A stretch of DNA of 64,000 bases from an uncultured Collinsella sp. GTDB lineage: Bacteria; Actinomycetota; Coriobacteriia; Coriobacteriales; Coriobacteriaceae. The translations under genes were made by a program, and so were the position numbers. The notes beneath the pieces are model-generated. The model saw only the letters and a list, made by a program, of their open reading frames with translations. It ran no database searches and was not told the DNA's origin. How positions within the stretch are numbered: position 1 is the stretch's first letter; every line of letters starts with the position of its first letter. Location: positions 1-64,000 of the forward strand of contig UQIN01000001.1 in NCBI GenBank assembly GCA_900541035.1, given 5' to 3'. Below are positions 43,933 to 53,743 of this stretch, piece by piece.

Positions 43933-45369
43933 TTAAAGCTCTAATTCATTCAAACGGAGGATTGCCACGATATAGATCTTGAGCGCTTGCTTGAGCTGTT
44001 CCTCGTTGGCGCACTCGTTGGGGCCGTGCATCTGACCGCCCCATGCGGGCAGCTCAAGGCCGGTCTCCTCGGGACCAAACGAGACGGCTCGGGCAAAGTT
44101 GCGCGCGTATGTGCCGCCGCCCATGGCGAAAGGCTCGGCATGCTTGCCCGTAAACTCGTTATAGGTATCGATGAGCGCCTTCACGGCCGGATCATCGGCA
44201 GAGACCGAGAACGGCACCTTCGCGCGACCCAGCTGGCACGTCACACCAAAGCGGCCCACGAGCGGCTCGAGCTGCTCGCAGATGGTATCGGCACTGGTGC
44301 TATCGGGGAAGCGCACGTCGATGACCTGCTCAATGTGGCCATCCGCCACGCGGATGACGCCGGGGTTGCAGGTGAGCGGGCCAAACGCAGGGCCCGTCGC
44401 GTCGATACCCAGGCCGCGGCCATAGGCGTCCGCATGCACAAAGGCCAGAAACTTGACAAACTCGTGCTCGGCAGGCGTCAGCAGGCGCTCGTCGCGCGCA
44501 CCAAACGCGTCCTCGGCCTCGCGCAGGTACGTCACGATCAGGCTGACGGCGTTGATCGTCCCCTCGGGCATCGAGGCATGGCCACCGATACCGTGCGCAA
44601 AAATCTGGGCATGGCCGTTCTCGAGCGCCGTGATCTCCAGGCGGTCGGCGTTCTCAACGGGCGCCGGCAGCTCATCGGCGGCAATCGCAAGCTCACAGAT
44701 AGACTGCGACGGAATAGCGTTGCTCGCCTCGGCACCGCTCCACGACACAATGCGCCCGCCGTCAATCTTGGAGCTCACAAACGTCGCCCCAAACTGGCCC
44801 TTCTCGGCATTGCAGACCGGGAACTCGGCATCGGGCGTAAACAGAAAGTCGGGGTCTGCGTGGTTCTCCAGATAATGGTGAACGTCGGACATGCCCACTT
44901 CCTCATCGCAGCCCAGCAGCGCGCGGAAGGTATAGCGCGGGGTGATGCCGTGCTTGAGCAGATAGACGCCGGCGTAGAGCGACAGCACAGCCGGACCCTT
45001 GTCGTCGATCACGCCGCGACCGAGCAGCCAGCCCTCGCGGCGCTCCATCGCAAACGGATCGGTATTCCAACCGGGACCGGCGGGCACCACGTCCACATGG
45101 CAGATGGTCGCGAGTTGCTTGTCGCCGCGGCCAGGGATATCGGCAATGCCCACATAGCCCTCGTCGTCGCTCGTCTGGTAGCCGAGCTTTTGCGCAATGC
45201 CGAGCGCGCAATCGAGCGCATCACGGACCGGGCGGCCAAACGGCGCGCCGGGCTCCGCATCGGCAGAAACTGCCACGGACGGATAGCTCACCAGCTGCTC
45301 GATATCGGCGACGACATCTTCCCAGACCTCGTCGACATACTCGGCGACGCTCTGCTCCACCTGATTCAT
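43933..45369 (-). CDS. PepV-like M20 dipeptidase (Sapep family)
   Basis: A 478-residue metallopeptidase. Metal-site motifs are ATICHVDVVPAG near residue 84, GVIDDKGPAVLSLYAG near residue 115 and GCDEEVGMSDVHHYL near residue 150. The inserted dimerisation lid and GGGTYARNF with a C-terminal His (GGQMHGPNE) complete a PepV-like enzyme. It should hydrolyse dipeptides in the cytosol. ATG 45369 has a strong AAGGAGGT site. The stop is followed by GGTTACGCGGTTT, a motif also found after two other minus-strand genes in this window. Confidence 0.9.
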   Translation of the reverse strand: MNQVEQSVAEYVDEVWEDVVADIEQLVSYPSVAVSADAEPGAPFGRPVRDALDCALGIAQKLGYQTSDDEGYVGIADIPGRGDKQLATICHVDVVPAGPGWNTDPFAMERREGWLLGRGVIDDKGPAVLSLYAGVYLLKHGITPRYTFRALLGCDEEVGMSDVHHYLENHADPDFLFTPDAEFPVCNAEKGQFGATFVSSKIDGGRIVSWSGAEASNAIPSQSICELAIAADELPAPVENADRLEITALENGHAQIFAHGIGGHASMPEGTINAVSLIVTYLREAEDAFGARDERLLTPAEHEFVKFLAFVHADAYGRGLGIDATGPAFGPLTCNPGVIRVADGHIEQVIDVRFPDSTSADTICEQLEPLVGRFGVTCQLGRAKVPFSVSADDPAVKALIDTYNEFTGKHAEPFAMGGGTYARNFARAVSFGPEETGLELPAWGGQMHGPNECANEEQLKQALKIYIVAILRLNELEL

Positions 45370-45423
45370 GGACGACCTCCTTACCAATGAGGGGCGAGCG
45401 TGCCCGCCCCTCACATCACATAC

Positions 45424-46086
45424 TTATATAGCGAAAAGTTTAGCAAGCTCGGCCACCGAGTGCACCACTGCATCGGCACCCGCGGCCTCGTGCTCCCCCG
45501 GCGCCGCCGCGCCCGAATAGATGCCGATGCACGGCACACCCATCGCGTGCGCGCCCTCCACATCGTTAAAGCGGTCGCCGATCATCACGGCCTCGTCGGC
45601 CGTCGCACCGAGCGCCGCCAGCGCATCGCGGACCGAATCTGCCTTGGTCTCGCGCCCCTGCGGCGGATTCATGCCAACCACGGCTTCGAACTGGCAAAGC
45701 CCAAGTTCATGCACCATATCGATGCACTTCGCCTCCATGCGCGACGTCGCCACGGCCATACGCTTGCCCTGGGCGGTCAACCCATCCAGCAGCTCGGGAA
45801 TCCCATCGAACACGGGGTACTCCTCCGGCCCCAGCTCATCAAAAAAGGCACGGTACTCGTCGGCCACCACAAGCGACTCCTCGCGGGAAAAGCCGTAAAA
45901 GTCGTGGAAGCTCTTCCACAGGGGCGGCCCGATCATGCGGCGCAGGTCACCCATCTGCGCCTCAGAAAACCCGCGCGCAGCCAGCGTCTTGCGCGTCGAG
46001 GTCATCACCGCCCGGCCCGTATCTGCCACCGTGCCGTCAAAATCGAACAGCACAATCGGCCGTCTGCATATCTCCAGCGCCTCCAT
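45424..46086 (-). CDS. HAD-superfamily phosphatase (phosphoglycolate phosphatase-like)
   Basis: A roughly 220-residue HAD hydrolase with a helical C1 cap. Motif I is VLFDFDGTVADTGRAV, motif II AVATSRMEAK, and motif III/IV ADEAVMIGDRFNDVEGAHAMGV. This is the Gph/PpaX-type arrangement, probably acting on phosphoglycolate or pyrophosphate. I chose ATG 46086 because GAGGG lies six bases before it; an ATG two codons earlier is possible. It lies 54 bases upstream of the dipeptidase gene in the same orientation. Confidence 0.85.
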   Translation of the reverse strand: MEALEICRRPIVLFDFDGTVADTGRAVMTSTRKTLAARGFSEAQMGDLRRMIGPPLWKSFHDFYGFSREESLVVADEYRAFFDELGPEEYPVFDGIPELLDGLTAQGKRMAVATSRMEAKCIDMVHELGLCQFEAVVGMNPPQGRETKADSVRDALAALGATADEAVMIGDRFNDVEGAHAMGVPCIGIYSGAAAPGEHEAAGADAVVHSVAELAKLFAI

Positions 46087-46242
46087 CGGCATCCCTCTTC
46101 CCCAGTTGGTGATTTCCACACTTACACTTCAAACTGTTGACTATTCAACAATTAAAGCTGGCAATGTGGAACGACTCCACTATACTTGTCGCACTTTGCT
46201 CTCAGAAGGCGGCGCGCAAGCGCCCCAACGAAAGGTGCAATT

Positions 46243-47103
46243 ATGTCTTTTGCCATCATAACCGACTCCACGTCGGACATCTCCCCCGCCCGCGCCCAAG
46301 AGCTCGGCATTTACGTGATTCCGCTACATGTGATTATCGAGGGCGAGGACCTGCTCGACCAGGTGCAGATCACCGCCCAGGAATACGTCGCCCGCATGGC
46401 AGGCTCCGAGCAACTGCCGCACACCTCGCAGCCGAGCGCCGGTGAGTTCAAGGAGCTCTTCGATCGCGTGCGTGCCGACGGCCACGACAACGCCATCTTT
46501 ATCTCGCTGTGCAGCGAGTGGTCTGCCTGCTACGCCAACGCGTGCCAGGTGGCCGATACCCACGAGCTCGACGTGCGTTGCATCGACTCGCGCACCGGCT
46601 CGGGCGCCGAGGGCCTGCTGGTGGAGTACGCGCTGGCCATGCGCGAGGACGGCCGCAGCCTGGACGAGACCGAGGCGCAGATCCGCGCGACGCTGCCCGA
46701 CGCCCACTTGCTGCTGATTCCCCGCACGCTCGAGAACCTCGTTAAGAACGGCCGCGCGCCCAAACTCGCCGGCCAGCTCACGCAGATGCTCAACATTCGC
46801 CTGGCCGTTTCGCCGGAGTGGAAATCGGGCGAGATCAAGGCCATCAAAAAGGGTCGCGGCGCCAAGCGCATCGTCGCCAACACCATGGCCGACTGCCTCG
46901 CATTTTTGGCTGAACACCCGGGTTCGAGCGTGCGCGTGCTCACGACCGGCGCCGCCGAGGAGCAAGAGCTCGTCAACCAGGCGCTCGCGGGTCAGGACTA
47001 CGTAGACGCCGGCACCGGCCCCATCGGCTGCACCATCGCCACCCACGTAGGCGTCGACGCCATCGCCATCAGCTACTGCCCCCGCTACCAGTCCATCCAC
47101 TAG
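46243..47103 (+). CDS. DegV-family fatty-acid-binding protein
   Basis: A 286-residue FakB/DegV-like protein. FAIITDSTSDISPARAQELGI at the N-terminus, HTSQPSAGEFKELF, the SLCSEWSACYANACQVA segment and the C-terminal TGPIGCTIATHVGVDAIAI are family landmarks. Ser and His in these regions bind the fatty-acid carboxylate. It may present fatty acids to a FakA kinase, which is not in the window. ATG 46243 follows AAAGGTG. A palindrome of family A follows the stop by 15 bases. Confidence 0.9.
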   Translation: MSFAIITDSTSDISPARAQELGIYVIPLHVIIEGEDLLDQVQITAQEYVARMAGSEQLPHTSQPSAGEFKELFDRVRADGHDNAIFISLCSEWSACYANACQVADTHELDVRCIDSRTGSGAEGLLVEYALAMREDGRSLDETEAQIRATLPDAHLLLIPRTLENLVKNGRAPKLAGQLTQMLNIRLAVSPEWKSGEIKAIKKGRGAKRIVANTMADCLAFLAEHPGSSVRVLTTGAAEEQELVNQALAGQDYVDAGTGPIGCTIATHVGVDAIAISYCPRYQSIH

Positions 47104-47118
47104 GGGCACCTTTACCAC

Positions 47119-47181
47119 TTGCGGTGGAATAGGGACTGTTTTTGGCTTATCAGCCGCCAATCAAACCCTATTCCACCGCAA
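47119..47181. repeat. Palindromic repeat family A, copy 2
   Basis: TTGCGGTGGAATAGGG pairs exactly with CCCTATTCCACCGCAA, with an internal GGCTTATCAGCC hairpin, and is followed by a T run. It therefore doubles as a rho-independent terminator for the DegV gene. Core shared with copies at 43843 and 50685. Confidence 0.75.
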
Positions 47182-47270
47182 CTTTTTTGCTGCGCCATCC
47201 GCATACAAGATATTGCTGGCAATCGGCGCGTTCCCAGCTGTACGGGGAGCTCTAATTGGCCCCCGACGAT

Positions 47271-47499
47271 ACCCAGTGGGAAAAAACGGCAAATATGAGT
47301 ACTGTCACAATTTTAGTAACAGCAAAATTTCGCTGAAATTGCCCACTTCCACCGATTTTCAAGCTCCATAAAGCACCGAATCGTCGTATTTAGGGGGTTG
47401 ATATATGCAATCGCAGCCAATTGGTCTTAAATACTTTCCAAATGATATGATTCTATCCTAGCAACAGTACTCATATTTGCCATTTTTTGACCACGGGGT
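47271..47499. mobile_element. MITE-like element, about 229 bp, with long terminal inverted repeats
   Basis: GGCAAATATGAGTACTGT near 47288-47305 is mirrored exactly by ACAGTACTCATATTTGCC near 47464-47481. With mismatches the arms extend outward to about 35 bases (ACCCAGTGGG and CCACGGGGT ends). The interior is AT-rich, with no coding frame. It sits in a 610-base gap just upstream of the primase-helicase gene. No transposase is present, so it would be non-autonomous. Confidence 0.6.
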
Positions 47500-47659
47500 C
47501 TCCTGGTGGCTTGACCCCCACGCCTCCAGCCCATCTCATGACCGCTAAAGCCATTTAAGACCAGCAGCCACACGTTCCGGCGCGGGCCAGGCACCGTTCA
47601 CGGAGCGACAACCCACCGTTGCCGAACCAAAATCGATGTCGAGTATCCCAAAAAAACGA

Positions 47660-47710
47660 AATGCCGTACTCTCATCTCAATAAACTCCTTTAAGACGAGA
47701 GTACGGCATT
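47660..47710. promoter_or_regulatory. Perfect inverted repeat immediately before the primase-helicase start
   Basis: AATGCCGTACTCTC (47660-47673) and GAGAGTACGGCATT (47697-47710) are exact complements with a 23-base spacer; the ATG follows three bases later. It could be a repressor operator or an mRNA hairpin that occludes translation; no standard ribosome site is seen outside it. Confidence 0.6.
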
Positions 47711-47713
47711 CGA

Positions 47714-50698
47714 ATGTCCAAGCCTTTACATCAATACGCCCTCTTTGGGACCGCACAATTTAAATACGATCAGACGATCGCGCACACCTCCGACCCACAC
47801 CGACAAATCGTCATTTGCAACAACGGTTCAGACGTACGCTACGCCACACTTGAAGAGTGGGAAGAAGCTGGCGCTTTGTTCGATGAACGAGCGCGAATCG
47901 AGGGCATCGTCACCAGCGCGAGCCCAGCACGTGACAAACTCGAGCTCTTTCGCAGTCTCTTTACCGGACGTAAAGATGTTTACGCTCATGGATATCGCAG
48001 AAAAGACGGAGGTATCGGCTATACGCCCGCTTGCGCAAACGAGTGGAAGTCGGGAATTTGCCCCAAAGCAGCCCATCAAAGAGTCAAATGCGCAGAATGC
48101 GGCAATCGCATCTTCCCCGAATTAAGCGATGCCGCAATCATTGCTCACTTTAAAGGCAACGATGACCGGTTCCGCGATGTCCTTGGGCAATATGTTCTCG
48201 ACAGGGACTGCAACACGAAAGTTCTCGTCATCGATTTTGACAAAGCGGACTGGAAAGAGGCAACAAATGCCGTACGGCTTGTTGCAAAACGACGGAGCAT
48301 TAACGCCGCCGTTGAGCGCTCAAGGTCCGGCAACGGCGCACACATCTGGTTTTTCTTCCTCGAGCCAATCGACGCAAAGGCTGCCAGAGAGTTTGGAAGT
48401 TACCTCATAACCGAAGCCGCGGTGCTTAATAAAACAATCACGTTCGAGGCCTTTGATCGAATGCTCCCCGCTCAGGTCACTATCCCCGATGGAGGCTTTG
48501 GAAACCTCATCGCACTTCCCTTTCAAGGCAAGGCACAACGTGAAGGAAACAGCGTATTTGTAGACGAACAATTCGAGCCCTTTCCCGACCAATGGCTTTA
48601 TCTGTCGCAAGTCCAGCTGATTCCGCGCTCGACAGTGCAAAATCTGATCGAAACCACTGGGGACAACCCACACGGGCTAGCAACAGTTACGGTGGCAAAC
48701 AAGACCAAACGGTATGCCCAAACGCCCCGCAAACGGCTACCGCTCACATCGCGGGACTTTCCTTCATCGCTGCCCGTCACACAAGCCGATATGCTGTACA
48801 TCCCCGAGAAGTCTCTGAGTCCAGCGGCTCAAATGGAAATCCGCGGGCTCGCAACATTCGCCAACCCGGAATTCTTCCGCGCGCAATCTATGCATCAATC
48901 AGTATTCGGTAAACCGCGGCTCATAGACCTCAGCGAGCTTAGAGGCGGCTGCGTCGCGATTCCCAGAGGCTGCAAAGCTCAACTTGAGCGACTGCTCCAA
49001 GAAACCGGCGTCTCTGTCCACTATTCAGACGAACGCAAATCTGACAATCAAATTGTGATGACATTTAAAGGCGCCCTTCGCCCTGAGCAGCAAATCGCCG
49101 CTGATCAGATGCTCATATACGAAGACGGAATCATGTCCGCTCCGACAGGCTTCGGTAAAACCGTCATCGGAGCTTACCTTATTGCCGCCATTGGTCTTCC
49201 AACGCTCGTCATCGTTCCCAAGATCGCGCTCATAACCCAATGGAAATCCCAGCTCGAGCGATTTGTCGACATTACGGACAACAGGGAGCCCGTCCGAACC
49301 CCAAAAGGACGAATCAGCAAAAAGCAGCCTCCGCTCATCGGGCAAATTGGAGGAGGCAAGACCGCCGTAAGTGGCCTCATCGACGTCGCTTCATTTCAAT
49401 CGCTGTCTGGCAAAGACCGCCAAACCGGAGAGCCAATAGTTAAGGACCTTGTTCGCAATTACGGCCTCATTATCTGCGACGAATGCCACCATGCCGCCGC
49501 GCCGCAGCTCGAGCTTGTTCTCAAGTCTGCCCCGGCCAAATACGTATACGGCCTTTCCGCAACGCCCGAGCGCTCCGACGGTCTTACGCGGGCACTCTCC
49601 ATGCTCTGCGGCCCGCTTCGCTATGTCATCGATCCAAAAACGCAAGCGATCCAGCAGGGCATCCAGCGCATCGTACGGCCTCGTTTTACCGGAATTCGAC
49701 TACCGGCCTACGAGCCCGGTGCAAGCTTCAATCAGATTCTCGACCTTCTGTGCGCGCATACGGCAAGAAATGAATTGATTGTCGACGACGCCCTCGAAGC
49801 CGCATCAAGCGGTCGACATCCACTTGTGCTTTCAAAAAGGAAAAAGCATGCCGAGGAGCTTTGCAGGCTCTTTCGCGACCGCGGACACGAGCCCATCCTC
49901 TTAACCGGGGAAATCGATGCTAAAGAGAGGAAAGCGATATTGAGCAAGCTTCCCGGCTTTGAGCACGAGCACAGAATCATTGTTGCCACCGAAAGCCTCC
50001 TGAGCGAGGGGTTCGACCTTGCATATCTCGACAACTTGTTTATTGCGACGCCGATAGCCTGGGATGGCAGCGTAACGCAACAGGCAGGCAGGCTGCATAG
50101 AAACTACGACGGCAAACAGCGGGTTGAGATATTCGACTACGTCGACCTGTCGATACCCATGCTCGCCCGCATGTACCAGAAGAGACTCAAGACGTACGCC
50201 AAGCTTGGGTACGAAGTCTACGTGACCGGAGGCAGCGAGCAGCCCGATCAAAACATTCTCATAGAGCCGGCGAATGCCGTAGAGACATTGGTTGAAGACA
50301 TCGTCGACGCCGCCAAGAGCATCTTCATTGCCGCGCCCTACGTATCTGCCGCCTGCCTTGCAAAGCTCGGCGATGCAATCAAAGGCGCCGCTGCCCGAGG
50401 GATTGCCCTTGAGATTTACCTTGCCTCGACTCCGCGTGAAGATGCAAAAGAGACTTTGGCCGAAATGAACGTCGAGTATGCCATCAGAGCAGAAGGACGT
50501 TTGTGTGCAGCGATAATTGACGAAGAAACTGTCTGGTACGGAACGATCCCGCTGCTAGCTTTCCCAAAGAACGAAGACTGCAGCATCAGGTTCAAAAACA
50601 GCGAGATCGCAGCGGAGCTCTTAGACGAAGTCAGCCACAAGGGAAAGCCAGATGCCGCGTCAACAGACGGAACATCTCCATCACTTGCGGTGAAATAG
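47714..50698 (+). CDS. TOTE-type primase-helicase with degenerate PLD-like C-terminus
   Basis: A 994-residue multidomain protein. Residues about 90-290 look like an archaeo-eukaryotic primase domain of TOTE conflict systems: cysteine site GICPK...CAECGNRIF, catalytic VLVIDFDKADW near residue 175 and SGNGAHIWFFF near residue 212. Residues about 450-830 are a superfamily 2 helicase: SAPTGFGKTVIGAY (Walker A), IICDECHHAAAP, LSATPERSDGL and QQAGRLHRNYDGKQ (motif VI). Residues about 855-985 resemble a phospholipase-D-like domain (AIIDEETVWYGTIP), but the HxK residues are absent. It is unaccompanied. It probably acts on foreign or stalled nucleic acid; function is inferred. The stop codon lies inside a family A palindrome. 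Confidence 0.8.
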   Translation: MSKPLHQYALFGTAQFKYDQTIAHTSDPHRQIVICNNGSDVRYATLEEWEEAGALFDERARIEGIVTSASPARDKLELFRSLFTGRKDVYAHGYRRKDGGIGYTPACANEWKSGICPKAAHQRVKCAECGNRIFPELSDAAIIAHFKGNDDRFRDVLGQYVLDRDCNTKVLVIDFDKADWKEATNAVRLVAKRRSINAAVERSRSGNGAHIWFFFLEPIDAKAAREFGSYLITEAAVLNKTITFEAFDRMLPAQVTIPDGGFGNLIALPFQGKAQREGNSVFVDEQFEPFPDQWLYLSQVQLIPRSTVQNLIETTGDNPHGLATVTVANKTKRYAQTPRKRLPLTSRDFPSSLPVTQADMLYIPEKSLSPAAQMEIRGLATFANPEFFRAQSMHQSVFGKPRLIDLSELRGGCVAIPRGCKAQLERLLQETGVSVHYSDERKSDNQIVMTFKGALRPEQQIAADQMLIYEDGIMSAPTGFGKTVIGAYLIAAIGLPTLVIVPKIALITQWKSQLERFVDITDNREPVRTPKGRISKKQPPLIGQIGGGKTAVSGLIDVASFQSLSGKDRQTGEPIVKDLVRNYGLIICDECHHAAAPQLELVLKSAPAKYVYGLSATPERSDGLTRALSMLCGPLRYVIDPKTQAIQQGIQRIVRPRFTGIRLPAYEPGASFNQILDLLCAHTARNELIVDDALEAASSGRHPLVLSKRKKHAEELCRLFRDRGHEPILLTGEIDAKERKAILSKLPGFEHEHRIIVATESLLSEGFDLAYLDNLFIATPIAWDGSVTQQAGRLHRNYDGKQRVEIFDYVDLSIPMLARMYQKRLKTYAKLGYEVYVTGGSEQPDQNILIEPANAVETLVEDIVDAAKSIFIAAPYVSAACLAKLGDAIKGAAARGIALEIYLASTPREDAKETLAEMNVEYAIRAEGRLCAAIIDEETVWYGTIPLLAFPKNEDCSIRFKNSEIAAELLDEVSHKGKPDAASTDGTSPSLAVK

Positions 50699-50747
50699 GG
50701 ACTGTTTTTGGCTTATAAGCCGCAAATCAATCCCTATTTCACCGCAA
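50685..50747. repeat. Palindromic repeat family A, copy 3
   Basis: TTGCGGTGAAATAGGGA pairs exactly with TCCCTATTTCACCGCAA, with internal GGCTTATAAGCC. The TAG stop of the primase-helicase is formed by the left arm, so the repeat seems to have inserted into, or defined, the gene's 3' end. Confidence 0.75.
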
Positions 50748-50762
50748 CTTAGAAGTGAGTGG

Positions 50763-51071
50763 CTAGCTCAGTGGGCCCTGAAATAACTCTTGATGCGAAC
50801 CCATTCTTACCAGTCGAATCACCGGATTGGTTTTATGCGGCAGGTAGAGAACGACCACGTCGACCAGGCCATCGGAAAGATGAAAATCGATGTGACCGTT
50901 GTAATTGCCGCCCGGGTTGGAGAGCTCGTGGGCACCGTACTCTGCCGGAAGCACGCCGTGTGCCGCAAGCTCGGCAACTGCCGCCTTAAACTCGGTTTTT
51001 AGCTGCGGGTGGCTCTGCATCGCTCGCTTATAGTCGGCCTTAAACTGAGCTTCGACCTTAATCTCAAACAT
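50763..51071 (-). CDS. YafQ/RelE-family mRNA interferase toxin
   Basis: A 102-residue RelE-superfamily protein (FEIKVEAQFKADYKRAMQ start). The YafQ-like core NPGGNYNGHIDFHLSDGLVDVVVLYLPHK and C-terminal VRMGSHQELF carry His residues in the catalytic positions. It should cleave mRNA in the ribosome A site when released from its antitoxin. Its start lies three bases after the antitoxin stop, the usual antitoxin-first order. Confidence 0.88.
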   Translation of the reverse strand: MFEIKVEAQFKADYKRAMQSHPQLKTEFKAAVAELAAHGVLPAEYGAHELSNPGGNYNGHIDFHLSDGLVDVVVLYLPHKTNPVIRLVRMGSHQELFQGPLS

Positions 51072-51074
51072 CGC

Positions 51075-51374
51075 CTAGTCCTCATCGAGGAACGACATCA
51101 GCTCATCGACGTTATCGAATGACGGGCTGTCGTCTGGCAGAATCCCCAGCTCACGAGCCTCGGCGATCACCATAGCGCGCCTCGTCGCCTCGTTGGGTAC
51201 CTCCGGCCGCCCCACAATCTCAAACGGAATCTTCCGCTGGTTCACAAGCTGCCGAACAGCAAGGTTGAGATACGAATTAAGGTTCAGGCCAACCGAATCT
51301 AAAAACTCAGTCGCCTGCTCCTTAAGCCCCTCCTCGATGCGGACCGTCGTGGGCTTAATCGTTGCAGTAGACAT
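51075..51374 (-). CDS. RelB/DinJ-family antitoxin
   Basis: A 99-residue antitoxin. Residues 1-50 form a ribbon-helix-helix (TVRIEEGLKEQATEFLDSVGLNLNSYLNLAVRQLV pattern). The C-terminal part (ATRRAMVIAEARELGILPDDSP) would wrap the toxin. ATG 51374 has GAGGAGG six bases upstream; the longer in-frame extension runs into the operator. Autoregulation through the palindrome at 51422 is expected. Confidence 0.88.
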   Translation of the reverse strand: MSTATIKPTTVRIEEGLKEQATEFLDSVGLNLNSYLNLAVRQLVNQRKIPFEIVGRPEVPNEATRRAMVIAEARELGILPDDSPSFDNVDELMSFLDED

Positions 51375-51421
51375 ACGCGACCTCCTCGCCCTCGTCTTTT
51401 GCATCAGTATACCCAATAAAA

Positions 51422-51457
51422 ATGGCAATCTGATGTTAGATAGCATCAGATTGCCAT
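51422..51457. promoter_or_regulatory. Toxin-antitoxin operator palindrome
   Basis: ATGGCAATCTGATG and CATCAGATTGCCAT are exact inverted repeats separated by eight bases, 48 bases upstream of the antitoxin start. This is a typical site for a ribbon-helix-helix antitoxin. Confidence 0.75.
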
Positions 51458-51487
51458 GCATATTCATGTCGCAGCGGCACGATTGCT

Positions 51488-52246
51488 CTACATCAGCCCG
51501 CTCAGGGCGACGTCGACCGCTTCGTTGAGGTCGTCGGTAATGTGTACCAGATCCGGATCGAGCGGGCTGATCATACCGGCGCTCATCACCGGGCCGTTGA
51601 GCCAGTCGAATAGGCCCTGCCAGTACTCGCTGCCCACCAGCACGAGCGGCATGCGCTTGACCTTGTGCATCTGCACCAGCGTGAGAACCTCGAACATCTC
51701 GTCGAGCGTGCCAAAGCCGCCGGGAAATACGATGGCGCCCGAGCTGTACTTAACGAACATGGTTTTGCGCACAAAGAAGTAGCGGAAGTCCATGCCGAGG
51801 TTCACGTATTTGTTGAGCCCCTGCTCGTGCGGAAGCTCGATACCCAGGCCGACCGACTTGCCGTTGGCGCTCGCCGCTCCCCTGTTGGCTGCCTCCATGA
51901 CGCCGGGACCGCCGCCGGTGATAACCGCCACGCCGCGCTGGGCGATTTTGCGCCCGACGGTACGCGCCGCCTTGTAGAGCTGATCGGTCTTGGGCGTGCG
52001 GGCACTGCCGAAGATGGTCACTGCGGGGCCAAGCTCGGCAAGCGCGCCGAAGCCATCGACAAACTCGGCCTGAATGCGCAGCACGCGCCAGGGATCGGCA
52101 TGCAGCCAGTCAGTCGAATCTTCGGGCGCCAGCAGGTTGGCGTAGGTGTTGTCCTTGGGAATCATGGGGCCGCGCATGACCACGGGGCCGCGGCGGTACG
52201 TCTCGTCGTAGGCAGGCTCGCCCTCGACGTTCTCATTCTTAATCAT
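51488..52246 (-). CDS. LOG-family protein (TIGR00730-like)
   Basis: A 252-residue Rossmann-like protein. VTIFGSARTP near residue 76, TGGGPGVMEAANRGA near residue 115 and the hallmark FPGGFGTLDEMFE near residue 180 identify the LOG family, which includes cytokinin-activating nucleoside 5'-monophosphate phosphoribohydrolases. The bacterial role is usually nucleotide hydrolysis. ATG 52246 follows AGGAGT. It is separated from upstream tgt by a terminator. Confidence 0.88.
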   Translation of the reverse strand: MIKNENVEGEPAYDETYRRGPVVMRGPMIPKDNTYANLLAPEDSTDWLHADPWRVLRIQAEFVDGFGALAELGPAVTIFGSARTPKTDQLYKAARTVGRKIAQRGVAVITGGGPGVMEAANRGAASANGKSVGLGIELPHEQGLNKYVNLGMDFRYFFVRKTMFVKYSSGAIVFPGGFGTLDEMFEVLTLVQMHKVKRMPLVLVGSEYWQGLFDWLNGPVMSAGMISPLDPDLVHITDDLNEAVDVALSGLM

Positions 52247-52272
52247 GGGTACTCCTATCGAGAAAAAGAAAA

Positions 52273-52309
52273 CGGGCGGGGTCGACGCCATGCGTCAAAC
52301 ACCCGCCCG
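52273..52309 (-). terminator. Rho-independent terminator of tgt
   Basis: On the minus strand CGGGCGGG pairs with CCCGCCCG, with GACGC/GCGTC nested inside, followed by a T-rich tail (52262-52272). It lies 150 bases after the tgt stop. Confidence 0.75.
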
Positions 52310-52458
52310 AGCATCAACTATTCGGTATGGTACCCACGATGCATCAAGCACTTGCAAGCTATCGGTCAGCGGTCGCGCAGCCGGTGTCAGCGAATGCGAC
52401 GACCGACTGGCGCTCGACCATTGCCGTTGTCCACGCTCTGCAAGCGTATCTGTCGCCC

Positions 52459-53598
<1,140 letters not shown>

Positions 53599-53670
53599 AA
53601 ACTGGAACTCCTTGGTTGCGGTTCATACGCAAACCATTATACGGGCAACCCGCAAGAAGCACCGACTCGA

Positions 53671-53722
53671 CAGAAACTGGTGCAAAGGGGTCATAGTCGT
53701 TTAAGAACGTCCCCAACGACTA
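53671..53722. repeat. Composite REP-like palindromes upstream of tgt
   Basis: TAGTCGTT and AACGACTA (53694-53722) flank TAAGAACGTCCCC. The same unit with one changed base is at 56766-56794. Just before it, CTGGTGCAAAGGGGTCA (53678-53694) is a partial copy of the palindrome at 56795-56849, as if one unit had inserted into the other. Confidence 0.6.
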
Positions 53723-53743
53723 CTTTTCGCCAGCAACGCAAAC

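Noticed and set aside
47271..47499. 6S RNA-like long hairpin
   Set aside because: The arms are long and nearly perfect and the interior shows no 6S-type bubble, so a terminal-repeat element fits better.
43843..50747. CRISPR-like array from repeated palindromes
   Set aside because: Only three copies, kilobases apart, no regular spacers and no cas genes.
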